Below, piece by piece: positions 26,781 to 35,381 of a stretch of 64,000 nt of DNA. Made by a program: the position numbers and the translations under genes. The stretch comes from DASYQD01 sp963846495 (GTDB taxonomy: Bacteria > Acidobacteriota > Thermoanaerobaculia > Multivoradales > JAIOJS01), in contig CAWJWP010000029.1 in the NCBI GenBank assembly GCA_963846495.1, forward strand, positions 1 through 64,000, written 5' to 3'. The notes under the pieces were generated by a model that ran no database searches, had not been told where the DNA came from, and worked only from the letters and a program-made list of their open reading frames with translations. The stretch's first letter is position 1; each line of letters starts with the position of its first letter.

Positions 26781-28220
26781 TTGCCCGAGAAACCCTCGAT
26801 CGAGCTGCGCGCATGGTGCCTCGCCGCGGCGCTCGCCGCTTCGCTTGCCGGCTGCGCCGCGACGGCGACGAAGCCGCAGACGGCCGCTGATGGCACATCG
26901 GCGAAGCCCGCCGCCACGGCGGAACCCGAGGCCTACGCCTCGACCTACAAGCCGCTGCCCTCGCAGCCGACGCTCATCAAGAACGCCACCATCCTCACCG
27001 CCGCCGGGCCGCGGCTCGACAACGCCTCGATCCTGCTGCGCGACAACAAGGTTGCCGCGGTTGGCGCGAACGTCGAGGCGCCCGCCGACGCGGTGGTCGT
27101 CGACGGCACCGGCAAGTGGGTGACGCCCGGGCTCATCGACACCCACTCGCACCTCGGCGTCTACTCGGCGCCGGGCGGCGACGCGCTCTCCGACGGCAAC
27201 GAGGCGACAGCGCCCAACACCGCGGAGGTGTGGGCCGAGCATTCGGTGTGGCCGCAGGACCCGCAGTTCCCGCTGGCGCTCGCCGGCGGCGTCACCACGA
27301 TGGAGATCCTGCCCGGCTCGGCGAACCTCTTCGGCGGCCGCTCGGTGACGCTCAAGAACGTGCCCTCGATCTCCGTGCAGGGGATGAAGTTTCCCGGCGC
27401 GCCCTACGGCTTGAAGATGGCGTGCGGCGAGAACCCCAAGCGCGTCTACGGCAACAAGGGGCGGTCGCCCGCGACACGCATGGGCAACATGGCGGGCTAC
27501 CGCTCGGCGTGGATCCGCGCCCGCGGCTACGCCGACAAGTGGGCGAAGTGGCGCAAGGAGGCGAGTGACCCCGACAAGCGTCCCGAGCGCGACCTCCAGC
27601 TCGAGACGCTCGCCGGCGTGCTCGACGGCAAGATCCGCATCCAGAACCACTGCTACCGCGCCGACGAGATGATGCAGATGATCGACATGAGCAAGGAGTT
27701 CGGCTACAAGATCGCCTCCTTCCACCACGGCGTCGAGGCCTACAAGGTCCGTGACGTGCTGGCGCGCGAGGGGATCTGCGGCAGCCTGTGGTCGAACTGG
27801 TGGGGCTTCAAGATCGAGGCCTACGACGGCATTCCCCAGAACATCGCGCTGATGGACGAGGCGGGCGCGTGCGCCGTCGTCCACTCCGACTCGCCGCAGG
27901 GCATCCAGCGGCTCAACCAGGACGCAGCGAAGTCGTGGCGGGCCGGGCGCGAGGCGGGGATCAACCTGACCTACGAGGCCGTCATCCGCTGGATCACGCT
28001 CAACCCCGCGAAAGCGATCGGCGTCGACCAGTGGACGGGCTCGCTCGAGCCCGGGAAGATGGCCGACGTCGTGGTGTGGTCGGGCGACCCGTTCAGCATC
28101 TACAGCAAGCCCGAGAAGGTGTACGTCGACGGCGCGCTGCTCTTCGACCGTGACGACAAGACGAAGCAGCCGTCGACCGACTTCGAGCTCGGCCAGCCGG
28201 CGAAGGAGGTGACGTGGTGA
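26781..28220 (+). CDS. amidohydrolase, predicted lipoprotein
   Basis: Metal-dependent hydrolase of the imidazolonepropionase-like group, 479 residues. The signal peptide ends at a lipobox (S-L-A-G-C). The metal-site motifs are present: G-L-I-D-T-H-S-H, then H-C-Y-R, S-F-H-H-G-V and V-H-S-D-S. The TTG start at 26781 is fixed by a strong AGGAGGT seven bases upstream. It overlaps the next gene by four bases (GTGA), so the two are translationally coupled. Substrate unknown; exported members act on peptides or cyclic amides. Confidence 0.88.
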   Translation: MPEKPSIELRAWCLAAALAASLAGCAATATKPQTAADGTSAKPAATAEPEAYASTYKPLPSQPTLIKNATILTAAGPRLDNASILLRDNKVAAVGANVEAPADAVVVDGTGKWVTPGLIDTHSHLGVYSAPGGDALSDGNEATAPNTAEVWAEHSVWPQDPQFPLALAGGVTTMEILPGSANLFGGRSVTLKNVPSISVQGMKFPGAPYGLKMACGENPKRVYGNKGRSPATRMGNMAGYRSAWIRARGYADKWAKWRKEASDPDKRPERDLQLETLAGVLDGKIRIQNHCYRADEMMQMIDMSKEFGYKIASFHHGVEAYKVRDVLAREGICGSLWSNWWGFKIEAYDGIPQNIALMDEAGACAVVHSDSPQGIQRLNQDAAKSWRAGREAGINLTYEAVIRWITLNPAKAIGVDQWTGSLEPGKMADVVVWSGDPFSIYSKPEKVYVDGALLFDRDDKTKQPSTDFELGQPAKEVTW

Positions 28221-29524
28221 GCCGCCGCAACGTGCATCGAACGGCCTTGCTCGCCGGGCTGCTGCTCGCCGGCGTCACGCTCGCCGCCGGCCCGGCGAGC
28301 GCCGAGACGATCGCCATCACCGGCGCCAAGGTCTACCCGGTGTCGGGACCGCCGATCGACGGCGCCACCGTCGTCGTCGAGGACGGCAAGATCGCCGCCG
28401 TCGGCGCCGGCGTCGCCGTGCCGGCGGGCGCGCGCACCATCGACGCCACCGGCAAGGTGGTGACGCCCGGCCTCTTCGACTCCTCGTCGCGCATCGGCCT
28501 GGTGGAGATCGACGCCTACGACGACACCGTCGACTCGCGCGTCGAGGACGACCGCATCACCGCCGCCTTCAAGGTCGTCGACGGCCTCAACCCGCAGGCC
28601 ACCAACGTCGCGGTCACCCGCGTCGAGGGGATCACGCGCACGGTGGTGATGCCGCGCGCCGGCAAGTCGCTGATCGCCGGCCGGGCGGCGCTGATCGACC
28701 TCGGAGCCGTGGCGGTGCCCGATCCGTACGCGATGGTCGAGCGCGAGCCGGTGGCGATGGTGGCGGTGCTCGGCAGCCAGGGCGCCGAGCTCTCGGGCGG
28801 CGCCCGCGGCGCCGCGATGCTGCGCTTGCGCGAGGCGCTCGAGGACGCCAAGGACTTCGCGCAGAACCGCCGTTCCTGGGACGTCGGCGAGCATCGCGAC
28901 TATCCGATGTCGCGTCTCGACCTCGAGGCGCTGGAGCCGGTGCTGACGCGCCAGATACCGCTGGCGGTGTTCGTCAACCGAGGCAGCGACATCCTCGCCA
29001 CCCTGCGCCTCGCCGAGCGCTACAAGCTGAAGCTCATCCTGCTCGGCGCCGCCGACGGCTGGATGGTGGCCGAGCAGCTCGCCGCTGCCAAGGTGCCGGT
29101 GGTGATCGACCCGATGACCAACATCCCCGATTTCGAGAGCCTCGGGGCAACGCTGGAGAACGCCGGCCGCCTGCAGCGCGCGGGAGTGACGGTGCTCTTC
29201 GCTTCCTTCGATGCCCACAACTCGCGCGACCTGCGTCATGCCGCCGGCGAGGCCGTCGCCTACGGCATGCCGTGGGACGCGGCGCTGCGGGCGCTGACGC
29301 TGGGGCCGGCGGAGGTGTGGGGGATCGCCGACCGCTACGGCACGATCGAGAAGGGCAAGGACGCCGACCTGGTGGTGTGGAGTGGCGATCCCTTCGAGCT
29401 GCTCACCAGCGCCGAGCACGTCTTCATCAACGGCCGCGAGGTGCCGCCCGACACGCGGCAGCGCGAGCTGCTGCGGCGCTATCGCAAGGTGGGGGAGCCG
29501 CTGCCGCCGGCGTATCGGCCCTAA
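28217..29524 (+). CDS. amidohydrolase-family protein lacking the H-x-H motif
   Basis: A 435-residue exported paralogue of its upstream neighbour, with a Sec signal (L-A-A-G-P-A-S-A). The fold is retained (T-G-A-K-V-Y-P-V-S-G, K-V-V-T-P-G-L-F-D, A-D-L-V-V-W-S-G-D-P-F). However, the metal-binding H-S-H is replaced by S-S-S-R and the later metal His residues are not apparent. It may be a non-catalytic partner of the upstream enzyme. AAGGAGGT favours the second GTG (28217) over that at 28214, giving a GTGA overlap with the upstream stop. Confidence 0.85.
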   Translation: MSRRNVHRTALLAGLLLAGVTLAAGPASAETIAITGAKVYPVSGPPIDGATVVVEDGKIAAVGAGVAVPAGARTIDATGKVVTPGLFDSSSRIGLVEIDAYDDTVDSRVEDDRITAAFKVVDGLNPQATNVAVTRVEGITRTVVMPRAGKSLIAGRAALIDLGAVAVPDPYAMVEREPVAMVAVLGSQGAELSGGARGAAMLRLREALEDAKDFAQNRRSWDVGEHRDYPMSRLDLEALEPVLTRQIPLAVFVNRGSDILATLRLAERYKLKLILLGAADGWMVAEQLAAAKVPVVIDPMTNIPDFESLGATLENAGRLQRAGVTVLFASFDAHNSRDLRHAAGEAVAYGMPWDAALRALTLGPAEVWGIADRYGTIEKGKDADLVVWSGDPFELLTSAEHVFINGREVPPDTRQRELLRRYRKVGEPLPPAYRP

Positions 29525-29558
29525 GGACTGTCGGCGACGTCTCGGAACGAAGACTCCC

Positions 29559-29659
29559 GTCACTGCGAGGAGCGCAGCGACGAAGCAGTCTCGATGCTGC
29601 ACGCGCAACAGGTGCGTTCGAGATCGAGATTGCTTCGTCGCTTCGCTCCTCGCAATGAC
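29559..29659. repeat. REP/BIME-like palindromic repeat, copy 4
   Basis: GTCACTGCGAGGAGCGCAGC... pairs with ...CGCTTCGCTCCTCGCAATGAC across a longer spacer. It lies after the amidohydrolase operon and before the esterase gene. Confidence 0.85.
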
Positions 29660-29722
29660 AGTTGATCCATCTCGGCAGCATCGCTTTCCAGGACGCAGCA
29701 GCACGGGTTGCTAAAATGCCCC

Positions 29723-30796
29723 GTGCTCCGTCGCCCCTCCTGGCTGTCGCTGCCGCTGCTCGTTGGCGCCGCGTCGCTCGTCGCGCTGCTCGCGCCCGCT
29801 GAGCGCGCCTCCGCCGCGAGCTGGGGCTGGCAGCGGATCGACCTCGAGAGCGGCAGCTCGTACGCGCTCGTCTACGTGCCGCAGTCGCTCGACCAGAGCG
29901 TGCCGGCGCCGGCGATCGTCTTCCTCCACGGCCACGGCAGCTCGCCCGAAGGGTGGCAGCTGATCCTCGGGCCGCTGTCCGAGCAGCAGCGCTTCGTGCT
30001 CATTCTGCCGCGGGCGGAGAAGAGCGTCGACGGCTTTCCCGCGTTCGGCGTCGGCGCCGACGCCGCCATCGTCGACGAGGCGCTGCGGAGCACCGACAAA
30101 CGGGTGGCGCTCGACAGCCGCCGCATCGGGCTCGCCGGCCACTCTGCCGGCGGCGCCTTCGCGCTGGTGCTCGCCTACACCACGCCGGCGCGCTTCAACG
30201 GCGTCTTCGCGCTCGGCTCGCCGTACCGCACGGTGGCGGTGCTCGCCGATCCGCTGCACGCGCCGCCGCTGCGCTTCTACTACGGCTCGAACGATCCCAA
30301 CTTCACCAACGCCTACCCGCTGCTGGAGACGATGTTCGCGAGCCTCGGCGTGCCGCAGGAGTCAGAGGTGGCGCCGGGGCGCGGCCACAACGACGTGCAG
30401 ACGCAGTCGCTGCGCGACGGCTTCGCCTTCCTGCTCGGTCAGCCGGTGCCGCCCTGCGCGCCGAGCGACACGCGGCTCTGCCTGCGCGGCGGCCGCTTCG
30501 CCGTCGAGGCGAGCTGGGAGACGGCGACGGGGCAGGGCCCGGCGGGTGCGGTGCGCCTCACCGACGAGAGCGGCTACTTCTGGTTCTTCGACCGCGAGAA
30601 CGTCGAGGTCAACGTCAAGCTGCTCGACGCCTGCTGGAGTGGCCACTACTGGCTGTTCGCGTCGGGGACGACCGACGTCGAGGTCGTGCTCACCGTGACC
30701 GACCTCGTCCACGGGCAGACGCGGAGCTACGTGAATCCGCGCGGCACCGCCTTCGTGCCGGTGCTCGACACCAGCGCGTTCAGCACCTGCCCGTGA
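29723..30796 (+). CDS. secreted alpha/beta-hydrolase esterase with C-terminal beta domain
   Basis: Secreted hydrolase of about 357 residues: signal peptide ending near A-E-R-A-S-A, then a feruloyl-esterase-like fold with oxyanion F-L-H-G-H-G-S, nucleophile G-H-S-A-G-G and a late G-H-N-D His. From about residue 255 follows a domain with V-E-A-S-W, G-Y-F-W-F-F, N-V-E-V-N-V-K-L-L-D-A-C-W and F-V-P-V-L-D-T-S-A-F, a module I associate with secreted proteins of Thermoanaerobaculia. The start is GTG 29723, five bases after TAAAAT and without a ribosome site, suggesting a leaderless mRNA. Confidence 0.82.
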   Translation: MLRRPSWLSLPLLVGAASLVALLAPAERASAASWGWQRIDLESGSSYALVYVPQSLDQSVPAPAIVFLHGHGSSPEGWQLILGPLSEQQRFVLILPRAEKSVDGFPAFGVGADAAIVDEALRSTDKRVALDSRRIGLAGHSAGGAFALVLAYTTPARFNGVFALGSPYRTVAVLADPLHAPPLRFYYGSNDPNFTNAYPLLETMFASLGVPQESEVAPGRGHNDVQTQSLRDGFAFLLGQPVPPCAPSDTRLCLRGGRFAVEASWETATGQGPAGAVRLTDESGYFWFFDRENVEVNVKLLDACWSGHYWLFASGTTDVEVVLTVTDLVHGQTRSYVNPRGTAFVPVLDTSAFSTCP

Positions 30797-30800
30797 CGCG

Positions 30801-32420
30801 TCACTGACCCGCGGCAGCGGCGCGCGTCGCCGCGTCGGCGTCGACGAGGCCCCAGCCGAAGGCCGGATCTAGGCCGGGCTCGCCGAGGTCGATGGCCGTC
30901 GCCTCGAGCAGCTCGAGCAGGCGGTCGCGGCTCAGCGACGGATCGACCGACAACACCAGCGCCGCGGCTCCCGCCACGTACGGCGCCGCGAACGACGTGC
31001 CGTTGCCGGCGTCCCAATCCGAGGGGCCGGTCACCAGCGTGATCTGCTTGCGGTAGGTGCGCAGCCGCGCGCCGTCGTCCTTGCTGACCAGCACCACCGG
31101 GATCCACTCGCGATCGTCGCTCGTCGTCGGCGTCTGCAGGGTGCCGCGCAGCGCCTCGTCGACGTTGTTGTAGATCACCGCGCCCTTGGCGCCGGCGTTC
31201 ATCGCGTTCTCCACCTTGACCGAGAAAAAGGCGTCGCCGCGCTGCATCAGCGCGATGGCGCCGCGCACCTTGCGCGGGAACTCCTCGGGAGTGTTGCCGG
31301 TGCCGCAGTCGACGAGCTTGCCGCGCATGCCGGCGGCGGTGGTGTAGCCGCCAAAGATGAACGAGGTGGCGTCGAAGGCGCGGCCGGCCTTGACGTAGGC
31401 CTCGCCCCCCGAGCCGCGCGGCACGGTGGAGAGCACCGCGACGCCGGGCCCCGCGAGGTCGAGCTCGTTGCCGGTGTTGGAGAAGCTGGCGTGGTTCTGG
31501 AAGCGGTCGACGGCGCCCACCGCCGCCACGTTGGGATAGCCGGCGGGGAAGCTCAGCGAGTCGCGCTCGTCGTTGCCGGCGGCGGCGACGATGAGCACGT
31601 CGTGGCGGGCGAGCAGCTGGCGGTAGAAGTCTTCCTCGGTATCGGTGCTGCGGTCGCTGCCGAGGCTCAGGTTGACGATGCGGCAGCCCTCGTCCTCGAC
31701 CAGGCGCCGCACCGCCGCCATGATGTCGCTGCTCGGCGCGGTGCCGTCGGGGCCGAGCACGCGCGCGTGGCGGATCTCGGCGCCGTGGGCGATGCCGCGT
31801 ACGCCTTGGCGGTTCAGCGCCGCGGCGACGACGCCCGCCACCATCGTGCCGTGCCCGCCGAGGCCGGGGTCGGCGCCGACGTCGGGGTTCTCGTCGTCGT
31901 CGACGAGGTCGAAGCCGCCGCGGTAGGCCGCCGCGAGATCGGGGTGCGAGGCGTCGATGCCGGCGTCGACGATGCAGACGCGGACACCGGCGCCGGTGAC
32001 GCGGCGCGCCTGCGCGTTCACCGCCTTGGTGAGCACCAGGCCGTAGAGGCCGTTGTCGATCTTCGGCTCGAGCTCGGAGAGGGCGAGCGCGGCGGCGCGG
32101 TGGATGGTGTCGGGCTCGACGGCGACGATGTCGGGGTCGCGGCGCAGCGCCTCGAGCTGCGACGAGGGTAGCTCGACGGCGGCGATTCCCCAGTCGCCGA
32201 GATCGCGGCGGACAGCGCCGCCCAGCTTCCGCGCCACGCCCAGCCGCTCGCCGAGGTCGACGTCACGCTCGAAGCGGACCAGCACGCGCACGCGCTCGTC
32301 TGGCGCCGACGAGTCGACGGCGGCGGTGCCGGCGACGGTCGAGGCGCCGAGGAGCAGCGCGGCGAGGGCGACACGTCGCCTCGAACGCTGCCGGCGCGCG
32401 GCGGAGGAATCGGACGTCAT
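30801..32420 (-). CDS. subtilisin-like (S8) serine peptidase with PA insert
   Basis: A 539-residue secreted protease. After the signal peptide comes an inhibitor-I9-like propeptide (V-R-V-L-V-R-F-E-R, to about 110). The catalytic triad is Asp in I-V-D-A-G-I-D, His in G-G-H-G-T-M-V-A-G and Ser in G-N-G-T-S-F-A-A-P. A PA domain is inserted before the Ser (G-A-I-A-L-M-Q-R-G, then K-G-A-V-I-Y-N-N). The ATG at 32418-32420 follows a TATACT box. It converges with the esterase gene four bases away. Confidence 0.92.
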   Translation of the reverse strand: MTSDSSAARRQRSRRRVALAALLLGASTVAGTAAVDSSAPDERVRVLVRFERDVDLGERLGVARKLGGAVRRDLGDWGIAAVELPSSQLEALRRDPDIVAVEPDTIHRAAALALSELEPKIDNGLYGLVLTKAVNAQARRVTGAGVRVCIVDAGIDASHPDLAAAYRGGFDLVDDDENPDVGADPGLGGHGTMVAGVVAAALNRQGVRGIAHGAEIRHARVLGPDGTAPSSDIMAAVRRLVEDEGCRIVNLSLGSDRSTDTEEDFYRQLLARHDVLIVAAAGNDERDSLSFPAGYPNVAAVGAVDRFQNHASFSNTGNELDLAGPGVAVLSTVPRGSGGEAYVKAGRAFDATSFIFGGYTTAAGMRGKLVDCGTGNTPEEFPRKVRGAIALMQRGDAFFSVKVENAMNAGAKGAVIYNNVDEALRGTLQTPTTSDDREWIPVVLVSKDDGARLRTYRKQITLVTGPSDWDAGNGTSFAAPYVAGAAALVLSVDPSLSRDRLLELLEATAIDLGEPGLDPAFGWGLVDADAATRAAAAGQ

Positions 32421-32450
32421 GGTGCGGATCGCGAGCGGCGCTGCCGCACC

Positions 32451-32456
32451 AGTATA
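32451..32456 (-). promoter_or_regulatory. -10 box of the S8 peptidase gene
   Basis: TATACT on the minus strand, 30 bases before the ATG; no clear -35 element. Confidence 0.4.
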
Positions 32457-32515
32457 GGGCCAGGCTCTATCGGGTCAGAGGCGAAGCGCGTTTGCGCGGC
32501 GCCGCGCGCTGCCGC

Positions 32516-33028
32516 TCAGCCGCTCGCCGCGAGCCGCTTGACGAAGATCACCTTGCCGTCGCCGGGCGCGTAGAAGTCGTCGAGCGTGGCGGCGATCTCG
32601 TAGCCGCAGCGCGCGTAGAAGCCGCGCGTCGGCTCGTACTGCGCGCGCGACGAGGTGTCGGCGTAGACGCGCTCGCCGCCGGCCATCGCGATGCGCCGTT
32701 CGGCCTCGGCGATCAACGCCTTGCCGACGCCGTGCCCCTGCGCTGCCGGGTCGACGGCAATCCAGTAGAGGTCCCAGCTGCCGCGGGTGAGCGGAGTGCG
32801 CCCGTAGGTGGCGTAGGCGGCGACGCGGCCGTCCTCCTCGGCGAAGAGGAAGCGGTAGTCGGAGGCCGGCCCGCGCGCGAGCCGGTCGTCGAGCAGCTCG
32901 ACGGCGACTGCCGCCTCCTCGCCGGAGAAGAAGCCGGTGGCCTCGACGATCTCGCGCACGCGCGCCAGGTCGGCGGCGTGCGGGTCGTCGCGGTAGGTGA
33001 GGGGCGGAGTCGCGATGGCGGTGGGCAT
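32516..33028 (-). CDS. GNAT-family N-acetyltransferase
   Basis: 170 residues with the acetyl-CoA motif V-D-P-A-A-Q-G-H-G-V-G-K-A-L and G-F-Y-A-R-C-G-Y. The start is ATG 33026-33028 with GGAG upstream. It lies 170 bp downstream of the ATP-grasp/KamA genes on the same strand. In the N-epsilon-acetyl-beta-lysine pathway KamA is paired with a GNAT enzyme (AblB), so a role in acetylating a beta-amino acid is possible, although the gap and the absence of specific motifs leave this open. Confidence 0.82.
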   Translation of the reverse strand: MPTAIATPPLTYRDDPHAADLARVREIVEATGFFSGEEAAVAVELLDDRLARGPASDYRFLFAEEDGRVAAYATYGRTPLTRGSWDLYWIAVDPAAQGHGVGKALIAEAERRIAMAGGERVYADTSSRAQYEPTRGFYARCGYEIAATLDDFYAPGDGKVIFVKRLAASG

Positions 33029-33199
33029 AACGGTCTCCAGGGCGCAGAGGATACTGCGGCTCCGGGCACGCTGCAGCAGTCGTGCCGCGGCGCCGCTGAG
33101 CCCCAGCGGCCGCGCGTTGATGAAGCTAGGGACCCGCGGCGCCGCGAAGCGGCGGGCGCCAGGTCTGCCTGGCGCGGCGAGCGAAGCGAGCACCGTGGG

Positions 33200-34303
33200 C
33201 TAGGCGGCTGCGCCGCGACGGGTGCGGCGCGGGCGTGCGGCACCGACTGCGCGTCGCGTCAGCGGACGCGGCTCGGCGGGCACGTCGATGCGTGGCGTCG
33301 GCACGCGTCGCATGGGCACCGCCGCCAAGATGCGGGCCACCGCCGAAGGAAACGAAAGCCCCCCCTGCTCGACCGCGGCGGCGAAGCCGGACTCGGGAGA
33401 GATGCAAGGATTGGTGTTCACCTCGAGGATGTAGGGCCGGCCGGCGGCGTCGACGCGGAAGTCGACGCGCGCGTAACCACGAAGCCCGAAGAGGTGCCAG
33501 CAGGCGCGAGCGAGCTGCTCGAGCTCGGCGAGCAGCGGCGCATCCTCGGGCGCGAAGTCGAAGGTCCGCGGCGTGTGGTCGAACTCGAACGAGCCCTCGA
33601 CCCATTTCGCCGCCCAGCTGACGATGCGCGGCTTGCCGGCCGGGTAGGCGACGAATTCGATCTCGGCGTGCGGCATCAGGTCGACGCCGCCGTTGCCGTC
33701 GGCGAGCAGCGAGAGGTTGAACTCGCGGCCGTCGACGAAGGCCTCGGCAAAGCAGGAGCGGCCGGTGCGCTCGCCCATGGCGGCGAGCTGCGTCGCCAGC
33801 TCGTCGCGCGTTTCCGCATCCACCACCGCGTCGTCGCCCATGCCGAGCGAGGCGTGCTCCCACACCGGCTTCAGGATGTAGCGGCCGGGCGTGAAGGTAT
33901 GCGCACCGGTGCGGTTCGTCTCCGGCCAGCGCAGGGGCACCGCCGGCGTCGGCAGACCGGCGGTGGCGAGGCGGTCCTTGGCGATCAGTTTGTTGGTGGT
34001 GAGGAAGATGGCCTCGGCCGAGTTGCCGGTGTAGGGAACGTCGAGCGCGTCGAGCAGCGACGGCAGGACGGCGTAGAGCCGGTCGTAGCCGCCCAGCCCT
34101 TCGACGAGGTTGAACGCGAGGTCCGGCGGCGTCGCCGCGAGCTCGGCGGCGACGGCCGCCATGTCGAGCCCGCAGGCGAGCTGCGTCACCCGATGGCCGT
34201 TGGCGGCGAGCCCCGACGCCACCCAGTCGGCCTGCGCCAGCACGTCGCGCTCGTCGGCCGCCGCCCAGGCGCGAGGCTCGTTGTAGAGGACGGTCACGTT
34301 CAT
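33200..34303 (-). CDS. ATP-grasp ligase (D-Ala-D-Ala ligase-like) 2
   Basis: 367 residues of the D-alanine-D-alanine ligase superfamily. N-terminal Rossmann part (M-N-V-T-V-L-Y-N-E-P), N-L-V-E-G substrate loop, then the ATP-grasp with I-L-K-P-V-W-E-H-A-S-L-G and the metal-binding L-E-V-N-T-N-P. A basic C-terminal tail follows. It is not the peptidoglycan enzyme by context: it stands second in a KamA/ATP-grasp/ATP-grasp operon, which suggests ligation of an amino acid such as beta-lysine into a small peptide. Confidence 0.85.
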   Translation of the reverse strand: MNVTVLYNEPRAWAAADERDVLAQADWVASGLAANGHRVTQLACGLDMAAVAAELAATPPDLAFNLVEGLGGYDRLYAVLPSLLDALDVPYTGNSAEAIFLTTNKLIAKDRLATAGLPTPAVPLRWPETNRTGAHTFTPGRYILKPVWEHASLGMGDDAVVDAETRDELATQLAAMGERTGRSCFAEAFVDGREFNLSLLADGNGGVDLMPHAEIEFVAYPAGKPRIVSWAAKWVEGSFEFDHTPRTFDFAPEDAPLLAELEQLARACWHLFGLRGYARVDFRVDAAGRPYILEVNTNPCISPESGFAAAVEQGGLSFPSAVARILAAVPMRRVPTPRIDVPAEPRPLTRRAVGAARPRRTRRGAAA

Positions 34304-34359
34304 GGTCGAGCCCTCGTACAAAGGCCCGGGGGCGAGTGCCCCCGGATCCGGGATGACAA

Positions 34360-35376
34360 CTAACGCCCTCCGCCCACGAGTTGCACCGCCGGTGCAGTGA
34401 CCCGGGTGGCGGCGGATTCGACGATGCGGCCGATCAAGTCGACGTAAGCCATGCCGATCTTGGTAGCGATGATCGGCAGGTCGGAGTGCTCGGGATGGAT
34501 CCCCGCGAGCGGGTTGACCTCGAGGAACTGCGGCTGGCCGGCGGCATCGCAGCGCAGGTCGACGCGGCCGCCGTCGCGGCAGCCGAGCGCCCGCCACGCC
34601 GCGAGCGCGACGCGCTCGGCCTCGGCGACGACCGGCTCCTCGGCCGCATTTCCCAGCCGGTACTCGACCAGCTCCTCGCAGTGCTCCTTGTTGACGTAGG
34701 AGTAGACGTCGGCCTCCGCCTGCGGGAGCAGGATGACTTCCATGGTGCCGATTGCGCGCGCGGACGAGCCTGTGCCGAGGATGCCGGTCGTGAACTCGCG
34801 CCCCGGGCACATCGTCTCGACGAGCACCGGCTGCCGGTAGCGCGCGAGCAGCTCGGCGCAACGCGGCGCGAGGTCGGCGCGGTCGCGCACGACCGAGCGC
34901 GGCGTCACGCCTTTGCCGGTGCCTTCCGCGATCGGCTTGACGAAGAGCGGCAGCGGCAGATCGACAGCCGCCACGTCCTCCTCGCGCTCGACGACGGCGA
35001 AGTCGGGCGTCGGCACGCCGGCGTCGCGCACCACGCGCTTCGTCATGCCCTTGTGCAGGGTGAGCGACATCACCAGCGGGTCGGAGAACGTGTAAGGGAT
35101 CTCGTAGGCGTCGAGCAGCGCCGGCACCTGCGCCTCGCGGCCGATGCCGTGGAAGCCCTCGGCGATGTTGAAGACGAGGTCCCAGCGGTCGCCGCGCACG
35201 AGACGCGCGGCGAGCTGCTTGGCGTGGCCGATGCGGTCGGTCTCGTGGCCGAGCGCGCGCAGCGCACCCTCGATCGCCTCGATGGTGCTCTCGCGGTCGA
35301 GCTCGGCGGTCTCCTCCTCGCCGTAGCCCATGGCGAGGTAGGCGTCGCGCAGGTCGTAGGTCAGGCCGACGAGCAT
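34360..35376 (-). CDS. ATP-grasp ligase (D-Ala-D-Ala ligase-like) 1
   Basis: 338 residues, paralogous to the downstream ligase. Motifs: N-I-A-E-G-F-H-G near 75, L-F-V-K-P-I-A-E-G-T-G-K-G-V near 145, V-E-T-M-C-P-G-R-E-F near 190, and the metal site L-E-V-N-P-L-A-G near 300. The ATG at 35374-35376 lies five bases after the stop of kamA, so the two are coupled. Two different ligases after an aminomutase imply two sequential bond-forming steps. Confidence 0.87.
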   Translation of the reverse strand: MLVGLTYDLRDAYLAMGYGEEETAELDRESTIEAIEGALRALGHETDRIGHAKQLAARLVRGDRWDLVFNIAEGFHGIGREAQVPALLDAYEIPYTFSDPLVMSLTLHKGMTKRVVRDAGVPTPDFAVVEREEDVAAVDLPLPLFVKPIAEGTGKGVTPRSVVRDRADLAPRCAELLARYRQPVLVETMCPGREFTTGILGTGSSARAIGTMEVILLPQAEADVYSYVNKEHCEELVEYRLGNAAEEPVVAEAERVALAAWRALGCRDGGRVDLRCDAAGQPQFLEVNPLAGIHPEHSDLPIIATKIGMAYVDLIGRIVESAATRVTAPAVQLVGGGR

Positions 35377-35381
35377 GGCGG

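Noticed and set aside
11641..29659. The repeated GTCATTGCGAGGAGC palindromes considered as a CRISPR array
   Set aside because: Copies are kilobases apart, inverted within each unit and without regular spacers or cas genes.
33080..33200. GC-rich direct and inverted fragments between the GNAT and ATP-grasp genes considered as a terminator
   Set aside because: Stems are short and imperfect with no U tract on either strand.
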